Assembly (NCBI GenBank): GCA_027003085.1
Contig: JALWYR010000176.1
Location: 1-15,399 of the forward strand
Reading direction: 5' to 3'
DNA length: 15,399 nucleotides
Origin: Flavobacteriales bacterium
GTDB taxonomy: Bacteria > Bacteroidota > Bacteroidia > Flavobacteriales > Flavobacteriaceae
Shown here: in pieces, positions 1-6,641 of the stretch
How the letters are laid out: each line of letters begins with the position of its first letter
Position numbering within the stretch: position 1 is the first letter of the stretch
Program-made: the position numbers and the translations under genes
The notes under the pieces: model-generated
The model's input: only the letters and a program-made list of their open reading frames with translations
What the model was told of the DNA's origin: nothing
The model's database searches: none

Positions 1-126
1 GTTGAAAGAAAAGCAGCATCAAGATATTTAAAAAAACTTGAAGATATTGGAGTTTTAAAATCAGAAAAAATAGGAAGAGAAAATCTATATTTAAATACAG
101 AATTGATAGAGATATTAAAACACTAA
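1..126 (+). CDS. Fic-family protein, C-terminal fragment (5' end outside window)
   Basis: Frame 1 is open from the first base and stops at TAA 124-126, giving 41 residues. They read as the C-terminal winged-helix segment that follows the catalytic domain in many Fic/DOC proteins: a basic helix ending in ASRYLKKLEDIGVLKSEKIG, then RENLYLNTEL. Fic enzymes usually transfer AMP to protein hydroxyl groups, and this tail module is thought to bind DNA or regulate. The catalytic HxFx(D/E)GNGR motif would lie upstream of the window, so activity cannot be judged. The DNA is AT-rich like the next two genes. A hairpin repeat starts directly after the stop codon. The family call rests on this short tail alone; another winged-helix protein is possible. 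Confidence 0.7.
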   Translation, partial: VERKAASRYLKKLEDIGVLKSEKIGRENLYLNTELIEILKH

Positions 127-250
127 GCACAACAAGGTGTATAAGTAATGGCGGTCAAAGTGTTAAAAATGAACAATATGCGTAAAATAAACAATGGTAC
201 TATAATGAACAAAAGTGCGGGAAATCCCGCCACTACTCATACACATAATT
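127..250. repeat. Imperfect hairpin repeat, copy 1 (cassette-end-like)
   Basis: Arms 137-154 (GTGTATAAGTAATGGCGG) and 227-244 (CCGCCACTACTCATACAC) pair over 18 positions with two mismatches, A143/C238 and A148/C233. The loop is about 72 nt and contains a small GCGGG/CCCGC hairpin at 218-230. On the minus strand both mismatches become G-U wobbles, so that strand folds better. The right arm and the following ATA recur almost exactly in copy 2 at 1135-1151. The element begins just after the Fic stop codon. What it does is inference; see findings. Confidence 0.65.
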
Positions 251-327
251 AAACAAAACGAAAAAGTCGGAATAAGCCGAAAACAGACTTAAAACAGAAG
301 TAGGCAGTAACATTAAAATCTTATTTT

Positions 328-483
328 ATGGGAAAAACAGGACAAAAAGGTCAAGGTAATGCCGGTGGTTGGCCTTCTACAACTGGAAATCCATCTGGTG
401 GAGGTAGAAGTAACAATCCTTCAAAAGGAGGCAGGACGTTTGGCGCTTCCAAAGGAGGCACCAAAGGTGGTGGAAAAAAGTAA
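328..483 (+). CDS. Small Gly-rich basic protein, 51 aa
   Basis: ATG at 328 opens a 51-codon frame ending at TAA 481-483. The protein starts MGKTGQKGQG and contains NAGGWPSTTGNPSGGG, then RSNNPSKGG and a Lys/Gly-rich tail ending GGGKK. It is basic, low-complexity, has no signal peptide or membrane segment and is probably disordered. The N-G-G-W-P-S-x-T-G-N-P-S-G-G core looks conserved rather than random. I recall small bacterial hypothetical proteins with similar cores, but could not check this. The stop lies 26 nt before the ATG of the DUF1643 gene, so the two may be co-transcribed. No Shine-Dalgarno is seen. Function is unknown; nucleic-acid binding through the Lys/Gly tail is only a guess. 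Confidence 0.6.
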   Translation: MGKTGQKGQGNAGGWPSTTGNPSGGGRSNNPSKGGRTFGASKGGTKGGGKK

Positions 484-509
484 CTATTTATAGTATTTGA
501 TTGAAAATC

Positions 510-1118
510 ATGAATAATAGGTTTAAAGTAACAGGTTTTTTCTATCAAATTAATAGATATAAGTTTAGAAAATATTTGAATATAAAAAAACATAATTCTA
601 AACGAGAAATTCCTGATTTAATGGTGATAATGATGAATCCTGGGTCTTCTAGACCATTACATGGTAGTGATAAATATTGTGTAGAAATAGAAGCGGTTCC
701 TGACAATACGCAAAACCAAATTATGAGAGTTATGTCAAACTGTAATTTTGAATATGCTCGAATTTTAAATTTATCAGACCTGCGTGAACCAAAAAGTTCT
801 GTTTTTTATAAAAAAATTGATGAAATAGAGAAGTATAAGATTGCTCATTCAATTTTTGATGATAAAAGAAATAGTGATTTTGAAAATCTATTTGTCAAAA
901 ATATCCCTGTTATTTTTGCTTGGGGAGTAAATAAAAAATTAAAAGAATTGGCAACTTTGGCAATGAATAAAATTGGTATTGAAAAATATATTGGGCTAAA
1001 AAAAGAAGGTGTTGATTTTGCATTTTACCATCCCTTACCTCCAAACTATAACAAACAAAAAGAATGGGTGGAAAAAATTACGGAAATGATAATAGCCCGT
1101 AACAAAAAATATAGGTAA
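510..1118 (+). CDS. DUF1643 domain-containing protein
   Basis: 202 residues from ATG 510; a TTG at 501 would add three residues but is a less likely start. The pattern matches DUF1643: a strand ending LMVIMMNPGSS (residues 37-47), RILNLSDLREP (84-94), then IPVIFAWGV (132-140) and a late FYHPLPPN. Family members keep the same N-P-S and AWG landmarks. No biochemical function is established for the family. It is often seen in accessory DNA beside restriction or toxin genes, as here. The protein has no signal peptide or membrane helix, so it is cytosolic. The gene is AT-rich and its TAA stop (1116-1118) falls inside the left arm of the second hairpin repeat. It probably forms a two-gene unit with the Gly-rich protein upstream. 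Confidence 0.75.
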   Translation: MNNRFKVTGFFYQINRYKFRKYLNIKKHNSKREIPDLMVIMMNPGSSRPLHGSDKYCVEIEAVPDNTQNQIMRVMSNCNFEYARILNLSDLREPKSSVFYKKIDEIEKYKIAHSIFDDKRNSDFENLFVKNIPVIFAWGVNKKLKELATLAMNKIGIEKYIGLKKEGVDFAFYHPLPPNYNKQKEWVEKITEMIIARNKKYR

Positions 1119-1163
1119 TAGCCCTTCGGGACGGCTACTACCCATACACATAGCCGTTCAGGC
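1094..1163. repeat. Imperfect hairpin repeat, copy 2 (cassette-end-like)
   Basis: Arms TATAGGTAATAGCC (1110-1123) and GGCTACTACCCATA (1133-1146) pair at 12 of 14 positions around a 9-nt loop. The mismatches A1113/C1143 and A1118/C1138 sit in the same relative places as in copy 1. An alternative stem ACGGCTA/TAGCCGT (1131-1137 with 1151-1157) is also possible. The outermost stretches GCCCGTAAC (1094-1102) and GTTCAGGC (1156-1163) are roughly complementary, a layout reminiscent of the outer simple sites of integron attC elements. The left arm overlaps the DUF1643 stop codon. Confidence 0.65.
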
Positions 1164-1634
1164 ACATTCGCCACTTCTTTTATTTCCGCATGGAATCACA
1201 AAAATCCGGCTGGTTTAAGGGAATAGCATACAAGCCATTTTTCCGGGGTCAAAGTAAATGGGAACATACTTAATAAAGGCCGCGCCGGTTTGCCGCTTGC
1301 CTACCGGAAACCCTCTCGCTATCGTAAACGGCCTTCAATGTTTACGGAAGGAGAACGCCGATTTGCGATGGAACGATTAAGATTTCAGTTTTTTAATCGC
1401 CTATCGGCATAAGATGGTTCGGTGTTCAACATTTAAGCGTGATTTACAGCGCGGGAAGAGGCGCCCTTTGATGTAGGTAATATAATGCCATAGGTGGCAG
1501 GAGACACCGACGGAGCGGGAGGTAAGCGGGATTAAGTGGAATTATTTGGTCATGTGGCGACATACCGGTTATTACGGCTTGGATTTCGTTTTTAAAGACA
1601 TTTTCCTTCTTACCGATTTATTCTTATCTTTACA
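1164..1634. other. Gene-poor stretch with several hairpins
   Basis: I see no credible gene here; the longest tidy frame I noticed (1190-1273, 27 codons) has no supporting feature. The stretch holds small inverted repeats: CGTAAAC/GTTTACG (1323-1329 with 1340-1346), and nested GCCGAT/ATCGGC (1357-1362 with 1403-1408) around CGATTAA/TTAATCG (1374-1380 with 1393-1399). A weak -7-like TATCTTTA lies at 1625-1632, before the restriction gene. The rest may be decayed mobile DNA, but nothing in it is recognisable. Confidence 0.4.
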
Positions 1635-1655
1635 ATGATTTCCAAACCGGCGCTC

Positions 1656-2431
1656 ATGGGCAAAAAACAGGACGTTTAACCGAAATTTTCAACATTTGTC
1701 AAGAACGGGATGATTTTGTTTTTGATAATGATTTGGTCAAAGATGTGGCCAAACAAATGGGCTTCGGCAATCCGTTCGATGTAACCAAATTGGATAATAC
1801 GAGTAAATTTCCGCAAGTAATGCTCGATAACGATTACTTTATTGTTCATTTGGGAAAAGGAAAACATAAATTCGTAAAAGGAATAAACAAGGGTTTTCAC
1901 CGGTTCGAACCCGTTGCTCCTGAAAACATTTATACTTGGAAATACCGCAAAAGCATTTTAAACGAGTTCGACACAAGCGAAAGCAACATTTTATCAGTGG
2001 GTTTTAATCAACGGATCATTCACGATTTTCTTTACGATGATATTGTGGCCAATCCTAAAATGTATGGGGCACGACGAACAAAAACTTCTTTTGATTATTT
2101 TATCGGTGATGAAAAAATCCAAGCATCCGGCCTGCAAATGGAAATCGATTTGACCACCGAATATAACGGTGTGGTTACGGTATTTGAAGGTAAAAACAAT
2201 TTTCCCGAAAATTTTGCCGTTTATCAATTATATTTTCCATTTTTGTATTACCATAAATTGAAGACGGAAAACAAACTGGCTATCAACGATATTAATTGTT
2301 GTTATCTGTTACGAAAAAAAGAAGGCGAGCAATCCGTTATCAGGATTTATCAATATACCTTTGAAAATCCGAATGATATGGCAAGTATTCGACTGGTTAA
2401 AAACGCCCAATACAATTTAATCAAAAGATAA
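1656..2431 (+). CDS. Type II restriction endonuclease, apparent frameshift near the N-terminus
   Basis: Partner of the methyltransferase just downstream, expected to cleave unmodified DNA at the same site. From ATG 1656 the frame reads MGKKQDV and hits TAA at 1677-1679. Read one base back, the sequence continues LTEIFNICQERDDFVFDNDL into a long open frame to TAA 2429-2431, giving about 258 residues in all. Upstream of 1679 that long frame has no start codon; its first possible start is TTG 1733, which would lose the N-terminal helix. One T therefore seems missing from the run at 1675-1677. Counting from TTG 1733, a PD-(D/E)xK-like core is visible: MEID at 136-139 followed by VFEGK at 150-154, then an aromatic-rich QLYFPFLYYH. 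ATG 1635 could add seven residues. Target site unknown. The frameshift may be a sequencing error, a true inactivation or, less likely, recoding. Confidence 0.75.
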
Positions 2432-2437
2432 GGAGGT

Positions 2438-3271
2438 ATGCCGGACGAAAAGTTTATCAATAAGGTTTTCAACAGGGATGTTTTGGAAGTTTTGAGAGAA
2501 CTGCCGGACAATTCGGTGGATATGATTTACAGCGATCCGGATTATAATGTGGGCATCAATTATGCCGGAAAAAATTACACCAAAAAGTGGAATGAATACA
2601 TTGATTGGTATATTGAATTGATTAGCGAAAGTATGCGGGTGCTCAAACCCACCGGAAACCTTTTTACGATTAATTATCCCAAGCAAAATGCCTATTTGTG
2701 GGTTAAATATCTGGACGAAGCCGCCTATGATGTGTTTGAATATGTATGGGTTTACAATACCAACGTAGGCCATAGTCCGCGTAAATTTACCACGGCCCAT
2801 CGCAGTATTTTGCATGCCACCAAATCCAAGCATAATACCTTTTACAAAGACCAGGTGGCGCAGCCCTACCAAAACCCTAACGACAAACGTATCCAAAGAA
2901 GAATTGCCATGGGACACAAAGGCCGGATGCCCTATTCGTGGATTTATGCGGATTTGGTCAAAAACGTGTCCAAGGACAAAACCTTTCATTCGTGTCAAAT
3001 TCCGCTTTCGCTTTTCGAGTTGTTGCTCAAAGCCGCCACCAAGGAAGGCGACCTTGTGTTTATCCATTTCGGCGGCAGCGGTTCGGAGATTGTGCGGGCC
3101 AAACAATTGGGACGGAATTATATCAGTTGTGAAATTCATCCCGAATACCACAAAATGATTTTGCAACGCTTGGAAAACGACGGGAAAATTCCTTTGGAAT
3201 ACCGGCTGGAATTTCTGCAAAAGAAACAAAATACGAAACGGCCGAAGCAAATCCGGACACTCTTTGATTGA
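2438..3271 (+). CDS. Site-specific DNA methyltransferase, beta class (N6-adenine or N4-cytosine)
   Basis: 277 residues. The order of motifs defines the beta class: the catalytic motif IV YSDPDYNVG at residues 31-39 comes first, and the AdoMet-binding motif I FGGSGSE at 211-217 comes late, followed by a motif II-like acidic strand ISCEIHPEY. It transfers a methyl group from AdoMet to an exocyclic amine, protecting host DNA from the companion nuclease. Motif IV has D-P-D-Y instead of the usual D/S/N-P-P-Y/F, a known but less common variant. The start is six bases after the nuclease stop, and AAGGAGGT overlaps that stop and abuts the ATG, suggesting translational coupling. The frame is intact. 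Target sequence cannot be inferred. Confidence in the class is high. Confidence 0.92.
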   Translation: MPDEKFINKVFNRDVLEVLRELPDNSVDMIYSDPDYNVGINYAGKNYTKKWNEYIDWYIELISESMRVLKPTGNLFTINYPKQNAYLWVKYLDEAAYDVFEYVWVYNTNVGHSPRKFTTAHRSILHATKSKHNTFYKDQVAQPYQNPNDKRIQRRIAMGHKGRMPYSWIYADLVKNVSKDKTFHSCQIPLSLFELLLKAATKEGDLVFIHFGGSGSEIVRAKQLGRNYISCEIHPEYHKMILQRLENDGKIPLEYRLEFLQKKQNTKRPKQIRTLFD

Positions 3272-3325
3272 ATTTGTAGCGTTTTTTCTGTTGAATAATA
3301 TGGTTGTTTCGGGCATTGTTCTTTT

Positions 3326-3571
3326 GCGCCAGGGATGGGAGCGGTTATGCGGCGTAGGGGATGCCGATGGTTTTCCGCCAGGCGGAGGCTGACGGCAGGA
3401 AGCCCCACGCACGGGCGGGCGCGGGCAAGCCGCAGGCGCAGCCCGCGCAAAACCACGGCACTGCCCGAGCCGCATTTGAGCGGACAGCCCGGCGGGCGCC
3501 ACGTGAACGCGCCGCCGGATAAGCCGTAGGCGAAAACCGGCAGCATGCGTGAACGTGAGCGGCCGGGCGCC
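3326..3571 (+). repeat. GC-rich dispersed repeat, copy 1
   Basis: A 41-nt 5' box (3326-3366, starting GCGCCAGGGATGGGAGCGG) matches copy 2 at 39 of 41 positions by eye, and a 24-nt 3' box (3469-3492, ending GAGCGGACAGCCCGG) matches at all 24. The centre (3367-3468) is unlike copy 2 and can form hairpins, for example GCGCGGGC/GCCCGCGC (3419-3426 with 3441-3448) and CCGCC/GGCGG (3375-3379 with 3381-3385). The end is GGGCGCC (3565-3571) followed by an A-run. It lies between converging genes, 54 nt after the methyltransferase stop and in the same orientation. No coding potential is evident. Confidence 0.8.
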
Positions 3572-3595
3572 AAAAAAAACAAAAAAACCAAACCC

Positions 3596-4576
3596 TTATC
3601 CCACCACCAAAAGATTACACCCGCGGATATCGCTATTGTCGAAGCGGCCTAGGACTTCGAAACTGCCATCGGGATGCTTGCGGCCCAAATCCTGCACCGA
3701 AAGGAAAGCACAGGAATGCACATTGGCCAAATCGATGATGTTGATACCGCCCGTGCGGCCCGCAGGTAGATAATCGAGCGGGTCTTCGGGGTCGCGGATG
3801 AGCACTTTCATCCAGGGCGGCGTGCGGAATTTCCCGTGGCCCTTGGAATAGGCCTGCGACAGGAGTTCGGTCATGCCGTATTCGGAATGGACGACCGGAA
3901 CGCCCAGGCGTTGTTGCAGGTAGGCATGTAGTTCTTCGCGCACGGGCTCACGGCGCCGGCCTTTCATTCCGCCGGTTTCCATTACTATGGTGTGGTGCAA
4001 GCGCATGGAAAAGTGTTCGGCAAAGTCCATCAGGGCAAAACTGACGCCCAGAAGCAAGGTTTTTTGGCCGCGGGCTTCGAGCCGGAGGAGTTGGTCGCGA
4101 AGCGCATCGAGGTTATTCAAATAAAAACCGCTTTCGGGCCGGCCGCTCAATTGCATAAGCCGGCGGGCCATATACACCAGCGACGAGCCCTTGCGTTCCA
4201 AGTAGGACGGCAGCAAAGCCAGGATAACATAATCCTGCGGAGCGCCGTAGAAGTATTTAAATCCTTCGGTCAAACTGCGTTCATACCAAGCTATGTCCTT
4301 GACCCGGTGCACCGATGGCGTGGTTCCGGTGGTGCCGCTGCTCAGAAATTCGGCGTCGTAGGGCGGTGGTGCGGCAACCACACGGTGCCGCTTAAACATT
4401 TCAACGGGCAGGAAAGGAATTTGTTCCAAATGGGTTACTTGGCCGGGGGTGCGGCCCAGCAGGTCGCAAAAACGGCGATAAACCGCATTGTGCCGGTATT
4501 GATAGCGGAACAGATCCAAACTGCGGGCTTCAAATTCCCGGGGCAGGTGCGGGCGTATCCAATCCTTAGGATGCAT
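3596..4576 (-). CDS. LuxE/PaaK-like acyl-protein synthetase (adenylate-forming)
   Basis: 326 residues, close to the usual length of LuxE-domain proteins. The family activates a carboxylate with ATP to an acyl-adenylate and passes the acyl group to a thiol. The phosphate-binding loop is clear at residues 79-88 (SSGTTGTTPS). Further landmarks are METGGMKG, the family motif HSEYGMTELLSQAYS in the second half, and a C-terminal GRFDNSDIRGCNLL. There is no signal peptide, so it is cytosolic. It is the last gene of the minus-strand chain and overlaps the protease gene by 11 bp (ATG 4576 lies inside the protease's last codons). No luxCDAB genes are present, so light production is not implied; the acyl substrate is unknown. 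In Bacteroidota such stand-alone proteins are commonly annotated as acyl transferases. Confidence 0.85.
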   Translation of the reverse strand: MHPKDWIRPHLPREFEARSLDLFRYQYRHNAVYRRFCDLLGRTPGQVTHLEQIPFLPVEMFKRHRVVAAPPPYDAEFLSSGTTGTTPSVHRVKDIAWYERSLTEGFKYFYGAPQDYVILALLPSYLERKGSSLVYMARRLMQLSGRPESGFYLNNLDALRDQLLRLEARGQKTLLLGVSFALMDFAEHFSMRLHHTIVMETGGMKGRRREPVREELHAYLQQRLGVPVVHSEYGMTELLSQAYSKGHGKFRTPPWMKVLIRDPEDPLDYLPAGRTGGINIIDLANVHSCAFLSVQDLGRKHPDGSFEVLGRFDNSDIRGCNLLVVG

Positions 4577-6197
4577 GGGGAATGCTGTCTTGAACCGGAG
4601 TTTCGGCAGTGGTGTCGGCCGGATGCAGAATGCGGCGGATCATGGGGTCGGTTTGGAGACGGATTTGTTGATAAACATCCGTTCCAAAAAGGTTGCGGCC
4701 CAGCACGGCATGCAAAAAGTTTTCGAAGCGACGAACCCGTTCGGGCGGATAATCCGTGGTATCACGACCGGTTCGTTGTAGCATAAAGCGGAACAGACCC
4801 GTGGGAATGGTGTCGGAATGCACGTATTGGTCGCGGGTGAGGTTGAGCAAATCATCGTAGTGCAAGCGCACATAGTCGCGTAAGATTTTGTTGAGCGTGT
4901 GGCGCAGGTAAATCAGTTCGTAGGATTGGTTAAGGTAATTTTTGTCCAGTGGGACGAAAATATCGGGCACAATGCCGCCGCCACCGTAAACGATTCGGCC
5001 TTTTTTGGTGCGGAATTGCAAGCTGTCGTTTACTTTGATGCTATCGCGCGAAAAGAGTTCGCCGTTGGCATAGCGCTTGTAAAAATCGTTTTCGTATTCC
5101 AACTGATGGCCTTTGCGGTAGGGCCGTTGGATGCAGCGTCCGCTGGGGGTGTAGTAGCGGGCGGTGGTGATGCGCATCATGGAGCCGTCTTTGAGCTGGA
5201 TTTCTTCCTGCACCAGGCCCTTGCCGAAGGAACGCCGGCCGATGATGGTGGCGCGGTCGTTGTCCTGCAAGGCCCCGGCCACAATTTCGGCGGCCGAGGC
5301 GGTGTTTTCGTCGATAAGCACATAGAGCGGCCCTTCTTCGAACTCACCGCGTCCGGTGGCATAGACTTTCCGGATGAGTTTGTCGTGGTTTTTGGTGTAA
5401 AAAATCAGATTACCCGCCGGCAGGAATTCGTCGGCCAGGAGGCCGGCTTGTTTGAGATAGCCGCCCGAATTGCCGCGCAGGTCGAGCACCAGAGCCCGGA
5501 GTCCTTGTTTTTTGAGCCGTTCCAGGGCGCGAAGGAATTCGTCGTGGGTGGTTTCGGAAAAAATTTCCAGGCGGATGTAGCCCAAAGTGTCGTTAATCAT
5601 AAAAGCCGCAGGGACGCTGGTAAGGGGGACTTTGTCGCGCCGGACGCGGACACGGAAAACACTGTCGCGTGCCGGACGGCGGACACATAGTTCGATCCGG
5701 CTGCCCAAAGGGCCTTTGAGCCGGTTTACAATGCTGTCCAAAGGCACATTTTTTCCGGCCACGGTGTCGCGGTCGATACACAGGATTTGGTCAAAGGGCC
5801 GGATGCCGGCTTTTTGGGCGGGCGAATGCGGAATAACGCGCAGCACGGTAAAGGTGTCGGCATCCATTTGAAATTCCACACCCAATCCTACGAAATTACC
5901 TTGCATGGTTTCGCGCACCGAAGCGCTTTCCTTTTTGGGGATATACACCGAATGCGGGTCGAGCTGGGCCATGATGTCGTTGATCATCCGGTCCACCAAA
6001 CTATCCACATCGATTTGGTCCACATAGTGTTCGCGAATAAATTGAAGGAGTTCGTCCACCTTGTTGGTTTGGCGAATATCTTTCAAGCTCATACCGGCCG
6101 GTTGGCGAAACGAGAGTTTGTAACCGGTGTAGATACCCGCCAAGGTGAGCAAGGTGGCAATGAGCATCCAAACAAGATGGATATGGCGTTTTTTCAT
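4566..6197 (-). CDS. S41 family carboxy-terminal processing peptidase
   Basis: 543 residues. An N-terminal signal anchor (about residues 8-26) places the rest in the periplasm. A PDZ domain follows at roughly 98-185 (NFVGLGVEF, SPAQKAGIRPFDQIL), then the S41 catalytic core: LVLDLRGNSGGYL (236-248), the nucleophile Ser301 in ENTASAAEI, and the general base Lys326 in SFGKGLVQ. These Ser/Lys proteases degrade or trim envelope proteins with exposed C-termini. The C-terminal ~150 residues form the extra region seen in Bacteroidota homologues. ATG 6197 overlaps the dCMP deaminase stop as ATGA, and the 3' end overlaps the LuxE-like start. All key residues are present, so it should be active; its substrates cannot be inferred. 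Confidence 0.95.
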   Translation of the reverse strand: MKKRHIHLVWMLIATLLTLAGIYTGYKLSFRQPAGMSLKDIRQTNKVDELLQFIREHYVDQIDVDSLVDRMINDIMAQLDPHSVYIPKKESASVRETMQGNFVGLGVEFQMDADTFTVLRVIPHSPAQKAGIRPFDQILCIDRDTVAGKNVPLDSIVNRLKGPLGSRIELCVRRPARDSVFRVRVRRDKVPLTSVPAAFMINDTLGYIRLEIFSETTHDEFLRALERLKKQGLRALVLDLRGNSGGYLKQAGLLADEFLPAGNLIFYTKNHDKLIRKVYATGRGEFEEGPLYVLIDENTASAAEIVAGALQDNDRATIIGRRSFGKGLVQEEIQLKDGSMMRITTARYYTPSGRCIQRPYRKGHQLEYENDFYKRYANGELFSRDSIKVNDSLQFRTKKGRIVYGGGGIVPDIFVPLDKNYLNQSYELIYLRHTLNKILRDYVRLHYDDLLNLTRDQYVHSDTIPTGLFRFMLQRTGRDTTDYPPERVRRFENFLHAVLGRNLFGTDVYQQIRLQTDPMIRRILHPADTTAETPVQDSIPHAS

Positions 6198-6628
6198 TGA
6201 TCGTTCAGGTCATCGATTTTTTCCACCTCCACGCCGGCCCTGCGAAGGAAGTCCAATCCGCTGTCGTCCTTGTAATTTTCGTAGTAAACCACACGTTTGA
6301 TACCGGATTGAAAAATCAGTTTACTGCATTCGCGGCACGGCGAAACGGTAACGTAGAGCGTAGCGCCTTGGCCGCTTTGGGTGGACCGGGCCAATTTGGT
6401 GATGGCATTGGCTTCGGCATGGAGCACATACCATTTGGTTTTACCCGCATCGTCTTCGCAGACATTTTCCATGCCCGAAGGAGTTCCGTTGTAGCCGTCG
6501 GAAATAATCATTCCGTCCTTGACAATCAGGGCGCCCACTTGCTTGCGCTTGCAATAGGAAAGTTTGCTCCACTGGCGGGCCATGCGCAAGTAGGTGATGT
6601 CGTAGCGGTGTTGTTTGTCCTTTTTCAT
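6194..6628 (-). CDS. dCMP deaminase family protein (ComEB-like)
   Basis: 144 residues, the normal size. It carries the zinc-binding cytidine/deoxycytidylate deaminase signature: HAEAN with His70 and the proton-shuttling Glu72, and PCREC with Cys98 and Cys101. The segment VGALIVKDGMIISDGYNGTP (31-50) is characteristic of the dCMP deaminase branch. The expected reaction is dCMP to dUMP plus ammonia, supplying thymidylate synthesis. It is a cytosolic protein with no membrane segment. The start lies 13 nt after the HupE stop, and its TGA overlaps the protease start by 4 bp, so it is translated from the same transcript. Substrate (dCMP versus another cytosine nucleotide) is inferred from family only. 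Confidence 0.92.
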   Translation of the reverse strand: MKKDKQHRYDITYLRMARQWSKLSYCKRKQVGALIVKDGMIISDGYNGTPSGMENVCEDDAGKTKWYVLHAEANAITKLARSTQSGQGATLYVTVSPCRECSKLIFQSGIKRVVYYENYKDDSGLDFLRRAGVEVEKIDDLNDQ

Positions 6629-6641
6629 CGGGTAAACAAAC

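Noticed and set aside
1190..1273. 27-codon frame with ATG in the gene-poor stretch
   Set aside because: Too short, with no conserved-looking motif or ribosome site.
2417..3591. Long minus-strand frames across the methyltransferase gene and repeat copy 1
   Set aside because: They are antisense to the methyltransferase and run into the GC-rich repeat; the residues there (Pro/Arg/Ala runs) are repeat-derived.
3992..6200. Several plus-strand frames of 130-264 codons across the protease and LuxE-like genes
   Set aside because: Antisense shadows; the minus-strand frames carry complete catalytic motifs.
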